From: an uncultured Clostridia bacterium
Lineage (GTDB): Bacteria; Bacillota; Clostridia; Christensenellales; UBA1242
Assembly: GCA_937907645.1 (NCBI GenBank)
Contig: CALCWV010000061.1
Span: 1-39,805 of the forward strand
DNA length: 39,805 nucleotides
Reading direction: 5' to 3'
Shown in pieces: positions 1 to 8,036 of this stretch. Positions within the stretch are counted from its first letter, which is position 1. Each line of letters begins with the position of its first letter. The position numbers were made by a program, and so were the translations under genes. The notes beneath the pieces were generated by a model. The model was not told the DNA's origin. It saw only the letters and a list, made by a program, of their open reading frames with translations, and did not search any database.

Positions 1-1
1 C

Positions 2-1951
2 TTATATGATGTTCTTCCTAGAATTAGTAGAGAGGGGGAAACATATGACTATGTTGTTAACTTCCTTGATCAAAATGGACTTACAATTAACGATAAGTTC
101 ACAGGCGACTTTGGATCAGTTACAATCAATGGTCAAAACTACAACTATGAAGGTGCAAAAACATTTGCAACTTTAGTGAACGTTACATTCTCACCTTCTC
201 CTGTAAAAATCCCTTATGGAGCATATTTATATAAAGAAGGTGATAACGACTTCTCTGCTATCGAAAATGGATATCAAATCAGAGAAACGGGAGTCTACTA
301 TATCCTATTTAAATATGAGTCAGATAACTTATTCACTCATGAATATAGAATGTACAAACTGGAAGTCCTTGATTCTTCAACAAGTTTCTTCTATGTAACT
401 CTTGATGGAAAAGTTATAAATGCTCAGAACGCTTACTTTACAAATGGAACAAAACAATATTCAAATTATTATCTTGTAAACGTAGCATATGCTGAGAAAT
501 CACGTGTAAACATTGAAACAAATATATATCAAAAAGTTAACGTTTTATCAAACGTTGAAACAATTCAAAGACAAGGTGTTACAACTGTAATATATACACT
601 TACAAACAAGACTGGCACGGAATATCCTGTTGGAGTTTCTCCATACTATGACCAGATCGCAATATCATATATTCCAAGCACAACTACACCAAGTCAAAGA
701 TTCTCATATGTATCACCTAGCGGTGAAGAAGTATCAATCTTAAATGAATCATCTGCTATTGTTACAGCTGAAAAAGGAACTTCATTTGATAAGTTAATCC
801 TTAAATGGAGCAACTATTTCGGACTTACAGAAAACAAGATTTATCTCAAGGTTGAAAAGGACGGAAGAGAAATTGAAACTCCTGTTTACTATGAGAACGA
901 AAACACAATTTGCTACACAGTATTCGACACATCTGGATTATATAAAATCTCTCTATGGGATTATGCTGGAAACAGACAAAAATTCGGAGCAAGAGATTAC
1001 TTTGAATTAATCTTCTTGAAAGATACTCACTTCACTATGACTCACGTCGAAAACGGCGAAGAAATCAAGACTGAAGCTATCGATAGAGGTGTATTCAATG
1101 GAACTCTTAAGTTAACTTTAGAAAATGTAAGAAGATTCTACTTAAGCTCATCTGTAAACAGACTTACAGCTACAAGAAATGGTGCTGAATATACTCCTGT
1201 TTACGACTCAGCTACATCAACTTACACATTTGATGAAGTTGGATTCTATCAAGTATACTTCACTGCTACAGCTGCAAACGGAATCGATGTTAGAGAGCAA
1301 GTTTACTCATTCACAATCATTAATCCAAATGAATCAAGATATGCTTTCAGCTACTCTGCTTTTGAATCATATCTCATTACAAAGGTGTTTAAAGATGACG
1401 GAGTCGTTGAACCAGTTGAAAAAACTGACATGGAAAACAAAGATTCTTTATACGTTTCATACTATGATGAAACTACAGGCCTTGGCGTTTGGACAATTAC
1501 AATTGACACCGGCAAGAAATTAAACGTTGATAATGCAACAAATGAAACAACAAAATTTACATTTAGTTTCTTGATTAGATCAGCTGTTCCTCCTATTGAA
1601 ATTTCAGTAGCAGAAGGCAGCACATCTACTAAGACAATTACAGTTTCCTTCAATGCAGAAAATATCTATAACGCTGTTGGAGATTGTATCTTGAAATTCG
1701 GATCATATGAATTCAAAATCAACGCAGATACAATTGCTAACATCGGCGTTCAACGAATTGATATTAATAGCGCTGGAACATATTTCATCCAAGTTACAAC
1801 AGAAAGCGGAAACCTCTTGTACAGCTACATGGTTGTTAAGAAAGATCCTCTCAATGCTTGGGCAATAGTTGCAATTGTTCTTGGCTCAGTCGTTGCAATC
1901 GCAGTTGTGATTATAATCATCAAGTTACGTAAGAGAATTAAAGTAAAATAA
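2..1951 (+). CDS. Large surface protein, C-terminal part (5' end outside window)
   Basis: The reading frame is open from base 2, so the gene begins upstream and the GTG at 176 is only an internal codon. About 650 residues are visible. They are rich in Thr, Ser, Tyr and Asn and read as a string of beta-rich, Ig-like extracellular domains with no recognisable catalytic motif. The C-terminus is one hydrophobic segment (about WAIVAIVLGSVVAIAVVIII) followed by the basic tail KLRKRIKVK. That is a classic single-pass anchor, with the long N-terminal part outside and a short cytoplasmic tail. There is no LPXTG motif. An intrinsic terminator follows directly. Role is unknown; adhesion or a cell-surface scaffold is an inference from architecture only. 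Confidence 0.75.
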   Translation, partial: LYDVLPRISREGETYDYVVNFLDQNGLTINDKFTGDFGSVTINGQNYNYEGAKTFATLVNVTFSPSPVKIPYGAYLYKEGDNDFSAIENGYQIRETGVYYILFKYESDNLFTHEYRMYKLEVLDSSTSFFYVTLDGKVINAQNAYFTNGTKQYSNYYLVNVAYAEKSRVNIETNIYQKVNVLSNVETIQRQGVTTVIYTLTNKTGTEYPVGVSPYYDQIAISYIPSTTTPSQRFSYVSPSGEEVSILNESSAIVTAEKGTSFDKLILKWSNYFGLTENKIYLKVEKDGREIETPVYYENENTICYTVFDTSGLYKISLWDYAGNRQKFGARDYFELIFLKDTHFTMTHVENGEEIKTEAIDRGVFNGTLKLTLENVRRFYLSSSVNRLTATRNGAEYTPVYDSATSTYTFDEVGFYQVYFTATAANGIDVREQVYSFTIINPNESRYAFSYSAFESYLITKVFKDDGVVEPVEKTDMENKDSLYVSYYDETTGLGVWTITIDTGKKLNVDNATNETTKFTFSFLIRSAVPPIEISVAEGSTSTKTITVSFNAENIYNAVGDCILKFGSYEFKINADTIANIGVQRIDINSAGTYFIQVTTESGNLLYSYMVVKKDPLNAWAIVAIVLGSVVAIAVVIIIIKLRKRIKVK

Positions 1952-1973
1952 TCTCTATTACACAATTACAAAC

Positions 1974-2008
1974 AAAAAACCGCCCCGTTTTGGAGTGGTT
2001 TTTTATTT
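1974..2008 (+). terminator. Intrinsic terminator after the surface protein gene
   Basis: An A-run, an imperfect hairpin (AAAACC...GGTTTT with inner CC/GG pairs) and a T6 run begin about 22 bases after the stop codon. Confidence 0.75.
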
Positions 2009-2089
2009 ATCATAAACTTGCTAGTAAAAAACAATATTGCGGAATATGCCGCGATTTTTAGGTGAAATTAATATGTTTTTAATAAAAAA

Positions 2090-2177
2090 GAAAGCAGAGC
2101 TAGGCTCACTGTTCTCCTCTGGGATGAATTTAGTCCTCTAAATGATTTCCCATGACGGACAAAAAATAAAGCGTTTC
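2090..2177 (+). repeat. H2-type structured repeat, copy 1
   Basis: Long imperfect hairpin. The apical stem TGGGA/TCCCA encloses a core reading GAATTTAG, loop tcct, CTAAATGA. This leaves adjacent G-A and A-G appositions, as in the other copies. Outer bases GAAAGC and GCGTTTC also pair with a one-base bulge. It shares the flanks GAGC-AGGCTC and GGAC with copies at 20069-20130, 20344-20440 and 37548-37655. Confidence 0.7.
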
Positions 2178-2187
2178 AATTAATAAA

Positions 2188-2430
2188 AAAAGGATAGATT
2201 TTTCACTATCCTCTTTCAATGTAATATAGCAGCAGAAATCAAAAGATTTTTCTTGAATTTTGGAATTTTAAGGTTCCCAATAGAGGTTCCTCATTGGGGT
2301 TCTTAAAAGGGCAAAAGACTGAAAAAGAATTGATTTATGCGGAGACAAACTAGGCAAGTCCCATAAGGGCGCGCCAGTTTTTAAGCTCGCTGTTTATCTC
2401 AGGCAGGAGTTTACAACCCTATATCAAAGG
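2188..2430 (+). repeat. Composite structured repeat (H0-M1-H1-truncated H2), copy A
   Basis: Modules in order. H0 is a small GGATA...TATCC hairpin. M1 spans about 2229-2345: an AGAAATC-GATTT hairpin, then a spine TTTTG/CAAAA and TTTTAAG/CTTAAAA capped by CCAAT-A-GAG, loop gttc, CTC-ATTGG. H1 spans 2348-2379: AACT-A-GGC-AA, apical stem, GC-GCC-AGTT. Last is the 5' half of an H2 hairpin that loses its 3' half at about 2420. It is closely similar to the copies at 19872-20135 and 20150-20440. Confidence 0.8.
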
Positions 2431-2445
2431 AACAAAAAATAAGAC

Positions 2446-2546
2446 AAAAAATGAGGTGAGTCGCTAGGCTCGCCGCTCATCCCAGGCAGGAGTTTACAAC
2501 CCCGTAAATGACTGTCTGGAATGGACGGCGAAAACAACGCGAATCG
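2446..2546 (+). repeat. H2-type structured repeat, copy 2, next to the rplA 3' end
   Basis: About 100 nt folding end to end. The outer arms start AAAAAATG and end CATTTTTT and continue inward to TCGC/GCGA. Next come GCCG/CGGC and TCAT/ATGG (one G-U), then CCAGGCAG/CTGTCTGG. The apex has GAG-TTTAC and GTAAA-TGA. It lies 20 bases beyond the rplA stop, so rplA transcripts would read through its complement. Confidence 0.75.
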
Positions 2547-2565
2547 CCCCATTTTTTGGCTTATT

Positions 2566-3249
2566 TTAAATTGTTCCTTGTACCTTAACCCCAGGCCCCA
2601 TAGTCGATGCAAGAGAAATTCCCTTGAAATATTGTCCTTTAGCAGCTGCTGGCTTTGCTTTTGTCAAAGCTTCGATAACTGTGTTGTAGTTATCAAGAAG
2701 TTTTTCCTTTCCAAAGCTTGCTTTTCCAAGAATTACGTGAACATTGTTTGTCTTATCAAGTCTGTATTCAACTTTACCAGCTTTAACATCGTTGATTGCT
2801 TTCTTAACGTCCATAGTAACTGTTCCGCTCTTTGGGTTTGGCATTAAGCCTTTAGGTCCAAGTATTCTTGCAATACGTCCAACTAATCCCATCATATCAG
2901 GTGTTGTGATAGCAACGTCGAAATCTAACCATCCACCTTGGATTTTTGTAATGATTTCTTCTGCTCCAACATAGTCAGCTCCGGCTTTAGCAGCTTCGTC
3001 AGCTTTATCACCTTTTGCAATTACAAGAACTTTAACACTCTTACCTGTTCCGTGAGGAAGTACAACTACTCCTCTAACCTGTTGATCTGCGTTTCTTCCG
3101 TCTACACCAAGTCTAACGTGAAGTTCGATTGTTTCATCAAACTTAGCTTTTGCTGTAGCAAGAACTGTATCAATAGCATCAGCAGGTGAATAAACCTTAA
3201 GTCTATCATAAGTTTTTACAACGTTATCATATCTCTTTCCGTGTTTCAT
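2566..3249 (-). CDS. rplA: 50S ribosomal protein L1
   Basis: Full-length L1 (about 227 residues) of the large-subunit L1 stalk, which moves deacylated tRNA out of the E site. Family-typical stretches include the N-terminal GKRYDNVVK, the central VGRIARILGPKGLMPNPKSGTV signature, and the C-terminal ISLASTMGPGVKV. Two ATG codons are adjacent. The downstream one is chosen because GGGAGG lies five bases before it but only two bases before the other. It is the last gene of the rpmG-secE-nusG-rplK-rplA operon, eleven bases after rplK. rplJ and rplL, which often follow, are not here; a structured repeat comes instead. In many bacteria L1 represses its own operon by binding the mRNA leader. Confidence 0.97.
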   Translation of the reverse strand: MKHGKRYDNVVKTYDRLKVYSPADAIDTVLATAKAKFDETIELHVRLGVDGRNADQQVRGVVVLPHGTGKSVKVLVIAKGDKADEAAKAGADYVGAEEIITKIQGGWLDFDVAITTPDMMGLVGRIARILGPKGLMPNPKSGTVTMDVKKAINDVKAGKVEYRLDKTNNVHVILGKASFGKEKLLDNYNTVIEALTKAKPAAAKGQYFKGISLASTMGPGVKVQGTI

Positions 3250-3260
3250 CATAACCTCCC

Positions 3261-3692
3261 TTACTCTTCTACAGTTACGCCCATGCTTCTTGCTGTTCCA
3301 GCAACCATAGACATAGCACTTTCGATTGAAGCTGCGTTAAGGTCAGGCATTTTTAATTCTGCAATCTCTCTAACTTGAGCTTTTGTAAGTTTTCCGACTT
3401 TTGTTTTGTTTGGCTTTCCTGATCCACTCTCAATTCCAAGCGCTTTCTTAATAAGAACGGCTGCTGGTGGAGTCTTCAAGATGAAGCTAAATGATCTGTC
3501 TTGATAAATTGTTATCACTACAGGGATGATAAGACCAACTTTATCAGCTGTCCTGTCATTGAATTCTTTGGTAAATGCCGCAATGTTAATTCCATGTGGT
3601 CCAAGAGATGAACCTACTGGTGGTCCAGGTGTGGCTTTACCGGCTGGAAGTTGTAGTTTTACAACTGCGCCAATTTTCTTTACTACTGCCAT
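3261..3692 (-). CDS. rplK: 50S ribosomal protein L11
   Basis: 143 residues, the normal L11 length. It binds the GTPase-associated centre of 23S rRNA and stimulates elongation-factor GTP hydrolysis. The N-terminal domain shows GAVVKLQLPAGKATPGPPVG and LGPHGINI, and the C-terminal RNA-binding domain ends AGTARSMGVTVEE. The open frame extends 16 codons upstream. The start at 3692 is chosen because GGAGG sits five bases before it and the protein then opens MAVVKKIGAVVK as L11 should. It lies between nusG and rplA, the classical order. Confidence 0.97.
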   Translation of the reverse strand: MAVVKKIGAVVKLQLPAGKATPGPPVGSSLGPHGINIAAFTKEFNDRTADKVGLIIPVVITIYQDRSFSFILKTPPAAVLIKKALGIESGSGKPNKTKVGKLTKAQVREIAELKMPDLNAASIESAMSMVAGTARSMGVTVEE

Positions 3693-3740
3693 TTTTTCCT
3701 CCTTTGTGGTTATCGAACGAAGCAGTTCTCGCTCTCCCAC

Positions 3741-3797
3741 TATTTATTTTTTGAGCTTACGCTCTATATATAAAGCGTTTTCACGCGTTATACCATC
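3741..3797 (-). promoter_or_regulatory. nusG-rplK spacer with two tetraloop hairpins
   Basis: In the mRNA sense the spacer contains GCGT-GAAA-ACGC and, about 20 bases on, GAGC-GTAA-GCTC. Both loops fit the GNRA class. This is where an L1 autoregulatory site can lie ahead of rplK in other bacteria, but I do not recognise that motif here. A regulatory role is inference. Confidence 0.35.
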
Positions 3798-4370
3798 CTA
3801 AAACTTTGCTTTTCTAATTTGAGCAAATTCAAGTTCAACAGATGTTGATCTTCCGAACATTTCAACTTCAATTGTTGCAACGCAAGTATCTGTGTTAACA
3901 GCTGTTACTTTGCCGACAGTTCCTTCTAATGGTCCATCGATTACTTCAACTTGATCACCAACAGCGATATCTGTTTCAACAACAATTCTTTCAAGCTTGT
4001 TCTTTCTTACTTCTTCATCTGTGAGAGCCAAAGGTCTTCCGTTAGGACCAACAAAACCTGTTACTCCTCTTGTTCTTGTAACGTTATGCCATAGGTCATC
4101 CCCATAAATCATTTTTACAAAGATATATGAAGGCATACTTTTTCTTTCAACAAGTTTCTTCTTTCCATTTTTTTCTTCTAAAACAGTTTCCATTGGAATA
4201 ATAATATCGAAAATTCTATTCTCCAAACCAAATTTTGTTCTAACTGTTTCAAGGTTCTCTTTAGCTACGTTTTCGTAACCTGAGAAAGTGTGTAATGCAT
4301 ACCATTTAGCATCTGGGCTTTGAGAAGGATCCATTGCTTGTACGTTTTCTACATTTTCTAATTCTTCCAT
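3798..4370 (-). CDS. nusG: Transcription elongation/termination factor NusG
   Basis: 190 residues. NusG binds the RNA polymerase clamp helices through its NGN domain and couples to Rho or the ribosome through its KOW domain. The NGN domain starts after a short acidic leader at WYALHTFSGYENVAKENL (about residue 22). It includes the family stretch ERKSMPSYIFVKM and VTRTRGVTGFVG. The KOW domain is at about residues 137-165 (GDQVEVIDGPLEGTVGKV). The start is supported by AAAGGAGAG upstream. The gene begins fourteen bases after secE. Confidence 0.97.
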   Translation of the reverse strand: MEELENVENVQAMDPSQSPDAKWYALHTFSGYENVAKENLETVRTKFGLENRIFDIIIPMETVLEEKNGKKKLVERKSMPSYIFVKMIYGDDLWHNVTRTRGVTGFVGPNGRPLALTDEEVRKNKLERIVVETDIAVGDQVEVIDGPLEGTVGKVTAVNTDTCVATIEVEMFGRSTSVELEFAQIRKAKF

Positions 4371-4384
4371 TATACTCTCCTTTA

Positions 4385-4735
4385 TTAAAGTAATCCAAAA
4401 AGCAATCCAAGAAGATAATCAATTAAAAGTAGTACAGCAGCAAAAACAATTACAACTGCAAGAACTACGCCAGTTTTCTTTGACACTTCCTTAAATGATG
4501 GCCAAGTAACTTTCTTTAATTCTGATCCTGTTTCTTTTAAAGTCTTTGCTAATTTCTTCGTTTTCTTTTCTTTTTTATCTTTTTTATCTTTCTTCTTATC
4601 AACTTTCTTTGAAGATTTATCTTTTGATGCAGAAACATTCGAAACCTTAGTTTCGTTCTTGTCATTGGTCTCTACAGCCTTTTCAGCTTGTTCTGCTTGT
4701 GGTTCTTCTTTCTCTACAATTTGGTCTTCAGCCAT
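4385..4735 (-). CDS. secE: Preprotein translocase subunit SecE, with a charged N-terminal extension
   Basis: 116 residues, where single-TM Gram-positive SecE is usually about 60. The C-terminal 55 residues are standard SecE: the amphipathic helix LKETGSELKKVTWPSFKEVSKKTG, then one membrane helix (VVLAVVIVFAAVLLLIDYLLGLLFGLL). The first 55-60 residues are an extension made almost only of Lys, Glu, Asp, Ser and Thr, with a KKDKKDKKEKKTKK run. The extension should be cytosolic and disordered. Position between rpmG and nusG confirms the assignment. Function of the extension is unknown. Confidence 0.95.
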   Translation of the reverse strand: MAEDQIVEKEEPQAEQAEKAVETNDKNETKVSNVSASKDKSSKKVDKKKDKKDKKEKKTKKLAKTLKETGSELKKVTWPSFKEVSKKTGVVLAVVIVFAAVLLLIDYLLGLLFGLL

Positions 4736-4765
4736 ATCTCCTCCGAAAATTTTGATTAATTAACC

Positions 4766-4795
4766 TCTCATCTTGAAAATTCGTCCAAGATGAGA
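4766..4795 (-). promoter_or_regulatory. Hairpin between rpmG and secE
   Basis: A perfect 10-bp inverted repeat, TCTCATCTTG and CAAGATGAGA, with a 10-base loop, just upstream of the secE ribosome binding site. No T-run follows in the transcribed direction, so it is not an obvious terminator. It could be an mRNA processing or stability element. Confidence 0.4.
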
Positions 4796-4834
4796 AGCAA
4801 AACATACTAGGTCAAAAGCCTAGCTCAAACAACA

Positions 4835-4996
4835 CTATTTTGTTTCTTTATGAACAGTGTGTTTTCCACATTTTGGACAGAATTTTTTGATTTCTTTTCT
4901 TTCTGGATCTGATGTGGAATTCTTTGATGATGCATAATTTCTTTCTTGGCATTCTGTGCAAGCAAGAATTATGTGTTTACGTTTTGGTGCTGCCAT
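4835..4996 (-). CDS. rpmG: 50S ribosomal protein L33 (zinc-ribbon type)
   Basis: Short gene of 53 codons read directly from the minus strand: MAAPKRKHIILACTECQERN and onward, ending KFCPKCGKHTVHKETK. Two CxxC pairs (CTEC and CPKC) form the zinc ribbon of the zinc-binding L33 type. The ribosome binding site TTAGGAG lies seven bases before the ATG. It is the first gene of the rpmG-secE-nusG-rplK-rplA operon, the usual clostridial arrangement. Confidence 0.95.
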   Translation of the reverse strand: MAAPKRKHIILACTECQERNYASSKNSTSDPERKEIKKFCPKCGKHTVHKETK

Positions 4997-5010
4997 TTTT
5001 CTTCTCCTAA

Positions 5011-5044
5011 CAAAAAACTAACACCCCGATTTGAAGTGTTAGTT
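5011..5044 (-). terminator. Intrinsic terminator overlapping the rpmG transcription start
   Basis: In the minus sense AACTAACAC pairs with GTGTTAGTT (9 bp, 11-base loop) and is followed by T6. It lies about 75 bases after the HicB-like gene and can end its transcript. It also sits at the predicted rpmG start point, so an rpmG transcript would contain only part of the 5' arm. Confidence 0.65.
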
Positions 5045-5045
5045 T

Positions 5046-5074
5046 ATTCTAACATAAAGCAATTTTATTGTCAA
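5046..5074 (-). promoter_or_regulatory. Promoter of the rpmG-rplA operon
   Basis: TTGACA (5069-5074), a 17-base spacer and TAGAAT (5046-5051) on the minus strand. Start is predicted near 5039, about 43 bases before the rpmG ATG. Confidence 0.7.
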
Positions 5075-5117
5075 GAGTTTTATATCGTTTTTTCTTTAAT
5101 ATTATTATTTTTCTTCA

Positions 5118-5387
5118 CTATAACTTCTTAGTGTCAACAATCGCGTCAACAAGCATAGCAATTTCATCCTTTTTGCACTTTGGAATGATATCTTCTACTT
5201 TTGATGGGAGGCTATAATCTAAGTCATATTTAAGGGCATAACAGAAGTATTGTCTTAGTAAATCTTTCGCAAAAAGAAATGCCTCAGTTACTGAATCTCC
5301 TTGCGTTGAAATATTAAGATCTGGAAAAATCACTCTTATTAAATTCTCGTCTTTGTAAAATAATGCAGGATATGCAAAGTATTTCAT
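5118..5387 (-). CDS. HicB-like protein, orphan
   Basis: 89 residues matching the HicB fold (partial RNase H-like). The N-terminal strand YPALFYKDENLIRVIFPDLN is followed by STQGDSVTEAFLFAKDLLRQYF, where canonical antitoxins read FPDLPGC-TQGDTLEEA. HicB antitoxins neutralise the small HicA mRNA interferase, normally encoded next door by a gene of about 60-80 codons. No HicA-like gene is visible on either side. There is no C-terminal HTH or RHH domain. AGGAG lies eight bases before the start. It may be a solitary antitoxin or a HicB-fold protein with another partner. Confidence 0.75.
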   Translation of the reverse strand: MKYFAYPALFYKDENLIRVIFPDLNISTQGDSVTEAFLFAKDLLRQYFCYALKYDLDYSLPSKVEDIIPKCKKDEIAMLVDAIVDTKKL

Positions 5388-5540
5388 TTTCCTATACTCC
5401 TAGTCTCTTCTTAAATTATTTTAACACACTTTTTTTTATTTTCAAAATGTTTTATATGACAAAAGCAAATTTATTTTTCTGATACACCCTCTATTTCCTG
5501 TAGACAAAGCTCATTTTTTAACCACTATTTTATGAGAAGA

Positions 5541-5564
5541 AAAAAGAAGGCAAAACGCCTTCCT
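5541..5564 (-). terminator. Intrinsic terminator after the 49-residue gene
   Basis: GAAGGC, 5-base loop, GCCTTC, followed by T6 in the minus sense, about 15 bases past the stop at 5578. Confidence 0.8.
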
Positions 5565-5577
5565 TAAAAGTTTTAAA

Positions 5578-5727
5578 TTATAATGATCTTTCGTCCCTTT
5601 CAAGTTTACTAAAGTTAACGCTTGATAAATCTCCTTCAGCATATTTTTGTGTAATAGGGCCTCCTGGAACTGTTATATTTTCTACTGCAATTCCAAAAAC
5701 TTTGTTTGTTACTTTAACGATTCCCAT
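5578..5727 (-). CDS. Small hypothetical protein (49 residues)
   Basis: Start chosen at MGIVKVTNKVFGIAVENI because GGGGGA lies seven bases before it. The longer frame to 5763 has no such site. The protein has no Cys motif, membrane segment or signal peptide. It alternates short hydrophobic and polar runs (FGIAVENITVPGG) and ends with the charged KLERDERSL. It has its own terminator, which supports it being expressed. I do not recognise a family. Confidence 0.55.
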   Translation of the reverse strand: MGIVKVTNKVFGIAVENITVPGGPITQKYAEGDLSSVNFSKLERDERSL

Positions 5728-5841
5728 ACTGGTTTCCCCCTTTTCATGGCTATATATTAGCATAAAACTTTCGGTTTGTAAATACTTTTTTTAAAAATTG
5801 TTAAAATATTTTTTTAGCCCTTTTTATAGGTTATTTAGCGA

Positions 5842-7602
5842 TTACATTTTCTCTGGAACGTCTATTGCTAAAACACCTAAAGCTTGAACTAAAGCACGTC
5901 TTACAAGTTTGCAAATCGAGATATATGCACGTTTTTTGTTCAAATTCTTCTCGCTTAAAATTCTGTGATTGTTGTAGAATGTTGAGAATGCACTTGCAAG
6001 CTCATAAGTCGCTGAGCAAAGCATATTTAGTGAATTATCATCATAGCAAAGTTGATAAGCTGAGATAAGTTTCATTATTGCAAGTATGATTTTTCTCTCA
6101 TCTTCGCTATAAATCTTAATTGCTCCACCTTCACAATCGGTCTTTGCTAAAATTGAATTGATACGTGCAACTGTGTATTGAAGATATGGACCAGTTTTGC
6201 CTTCAAATGATAAGAATTTGTCAATATCGAAGATATAATCCTTGGCAACAGTGTTGGAGAGGTCACCAAACTTCATTGCCCCAACTCCAATTTGAAGTGC
6301 AAGTTCTCTAGAAGGCTTAAGCCCATTTGACTTTAACTTTTCGCTTGCCTTTTCTATCAAGATGTTGATGATGTCGGCTAGCTTGATGGTTTCGCCGCTT
6401 CTTGTCTTAAATGGTTTTCCATCCTTGCCATTAATTGTTCCAAACACGATATGGGTTAGCTTTTGCTTTTCAGGAGAGATTCCTGCAAGCTTACAAGCTC
6501 TAAAGAAACGTTCAAAATGGCTTCCCTGACGATTATCTGTTACATATATAATCTCATCAACACCCTTTTCCTTGTTACGCATGAGGACTGTAGCGATATC
6601 AGTCGTTGCATAAACGTCTGCACCATTGCTCTTTTTCAAAATAACGGGAGGCATTGGATTTAGGAGATAAGGCTTTCCGTCTTTGTCTAATTTATCAGAC
6701 AAAATATTTTCGCCCTCTCTTGCAACATCAACAATGAGTGCTCCTTCGCTCTCATGAGCAAGTCCCTTTTTCTTGAATATATCAATCGCTTTGCTGATAT
6801 ATGGTTCAGCGTCGCTTTCTCCTAAGAATAAATCAAAATGTGCATTGAGTTCTTCATAATTCTTCTTAATTTGAGCAACTGAAACTTCACGAATCTTTTT
6901 ATATGCATCATAATATGGGCTTTCCTTTCTCTGAATACGAAGCGTAAATTCAGCTGCTTTTTCTTTAAATTCAGGCTCAACAGATTTTCTCTTATTTGCT
7001 TTTGGATAAGCTTCGTTTAACATATCAAGAGTGATTACAGGCTCTTTACCCTTCTTTTTGAAATAGTAATCTAAAACTCCGTCCTCCATGAGTTGTGCGA
7101 TAGTAAGTCCCATTTGAAGCCCCCAATCGCCTAAATGTGCATCGGATGTCACATTATCTCCAAACAATGTGTGAAGTCTGTTAAGACTTTCCCCAATTAT
7201 AGGTGAACGAAGGTGTCCCACATGTAATTCTTTTGCAACGTTAGCACCGCCATAGTCCATAATGATGCGCTTTGACTTTTTATGTTTTTCAACTCCGACC
7301 ATTTCATCCAATAAAAGCTCATCACCTTTTTTAGCAAGATAGCTGTCCTTAACTTTGACATTGATGAAACCCGGTTTTTCAGCTGAAAAGTCATACTTTC
7401 TATTCGCTGGAATGTTTGCTACAATCTCGCTTGCAAGCTCAAGAGGAGCTTTATGCAACTGCTTTGACATTGCAAAGCATGAATTTGATTGATAATCGCA
7501 AAGCTCTGGACGATTGGAAAAACTAACGGACACATTTCCGTCCATTCCCATCTTTCCTAGACTTTTCTTTAAAATTGATTCTATTTCTTTTTGTAAATTC
7601 AT
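5842..7602 (-). CDS. argS: Arginyl-tRNA synthetase
   Basis: 586 residues, a class I aminoacyl-tRNA synthetase charging tRNA-Arg. The N-terminal Add-1 domain (about residues 1-110) recognises the tRNA elbow. The HIGH signature appears as HVGHLRSP at about residues 126-133, with GGANVAKELHVG before it. The KMSKS loop is replaced by FKTRSG near residue 397, as is normal in ArgRS. The C-terminal helical domain with LSFEGKTGPYLQYTVARI is the anticodon-binding part. AGAGGAG precedes the ATG. It stands alone, separated from recR upstream by 430 bases of repeats. Confidence 0.97.
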   Translation of the reverse strand: MNLQKEIESILKKSLGKMGMDGNVSVSFSNRPELCDYQSNSCFAMSKQLHKAPLELASEIVANIPANRKYDFSAEKPGFINVKVKDSYLAKKGDELLLDEMVGVEKHKKSKRIIMDYGGANVAKELHVGHLRSPIIGESLNRLHTLFGDNVTSDAHLGDWGLQMGLTIAQLMEDGVLDYYFKKKGKEPVITLDMLNEAYPKANKRKSVEPEFKEKAAEFTLRIQRKESPYYDAYKKIREVSVAQIKKNYEELNAHFDLFLGESDAEPYISKAIDIFKKKGLAHESEGALIVDVAREGENILSDKLDKDGKPYLLNPMPPVILKKSNGADVYATTDIATVLMRNKEKGVDEIIYVTDNRQGSHFERFFRACKLAGISPEKQKLTHIVFGTINGKDGKPFKTRSGETIKLADIINILIEKASEKLKSNGLKPSRELALQIGVGAMKFGDLSNTVAKDYIFDIDKFLSFEGKTGPYLQYTVARINSILAKTDCEGGAIKIYSEDERKIILAIMKLISAYQLCYDDNSLNMLCSATYELASAFSTFYNNHRILSEKNLNKKRAYISICKLVRRALVQALGVLAIDVPEKM

Positions 7603-7720
7603 ATTTCTCCTCTAAGTTAAGTAAAGTTATCTCCTTGTAACACTTCACAATTCAATTATTTTTTAGTCCTGAATAAAAAATTGAATTAATTTGTTTTTAA
7701 GTTGAAATTTTCGCAAAATT

Positions 7721-7760
7721 AGGACAACTAGGCAAGAGCCGTTGGCTCGCGCCAGTTTTT
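7721..7760 (+). repeat. H1 hairpin, solitary copy
   Basis: AACT-A-GGC-AA, stem GAGCC/GGCTC, GC-GCC-AGTT, then T7. The frame is identical to the H1 units at 2348, 8003, 20036 and 20312, but the apical stem is GAGCC/GGCTC instead of GCCC/GGGC: a compensated change. The T-run makes it terminator-like on the plus strand. Confidence 0.7.
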
Positions 7761-7763
7761 TTC

Positions 7764-7815
7764 TACCCATTTAAGACAAAAAATGAGGTGAGTCACGAGG
7801 CTCGGCGTCCATTGA
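7764..7815 (+). repeat. H2-type repeat, 5' half only
   Basis: AAGACAAAAAATGAGGTGAG and the following GAGGCTCGGCG match the 5' arm of the copy at 2446-2546. The 3' arm is missing, so this is a decayed copy. Confidence 0.55.
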
Positions 7816-7884
7816 CGTTTTTTACTTTATAAAATCTCCCACAGCTTTCCACGATGCCAAGTACTCCCCTTTCGCAGAATTATG

Positions 7885-8036
7885 TAAGTAAAAAGGAAAA
7901 GATTTTTCTTGGATTTTGGCATTTTAAGGTTTCCAATCAAGTTATCTTATTGGGGTTCTTAAAAGGGCAAAAGGCTGAAAAATAATTTCTTTTTACGGTG
8001 CTAACTAGGCAAGCCCCATAAGGGCGCGCCAGTTTT
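7885..8036 (+). repeat. Composite structured repeat (M1-H1), copy B, abutting recR
   Basis: The M1 spine has TTTTG at 7914-7918 and CAAAA at 7968-7972, with an apical hairpin CCAAT-C-AAG, loop ttat, CTT-ATTGG. Copy A has CCAAT-A-GAG, gttc, CTC-ATTGG, so one stem pair changes from G-C to A-T while staying paired. H1 follows at 8003-8034 and ends at the recR stop codon. The rest of 7603-8034 holds only this and the two fragments above. Confidence 0.75.

Noticed and set aside
2090..2548. Riboswitch or T-box leader
   Set aside because: The structures lie between convergent 3' ends, not in front of a gene, and I recognise no ligand-binding core or T-box sequence.
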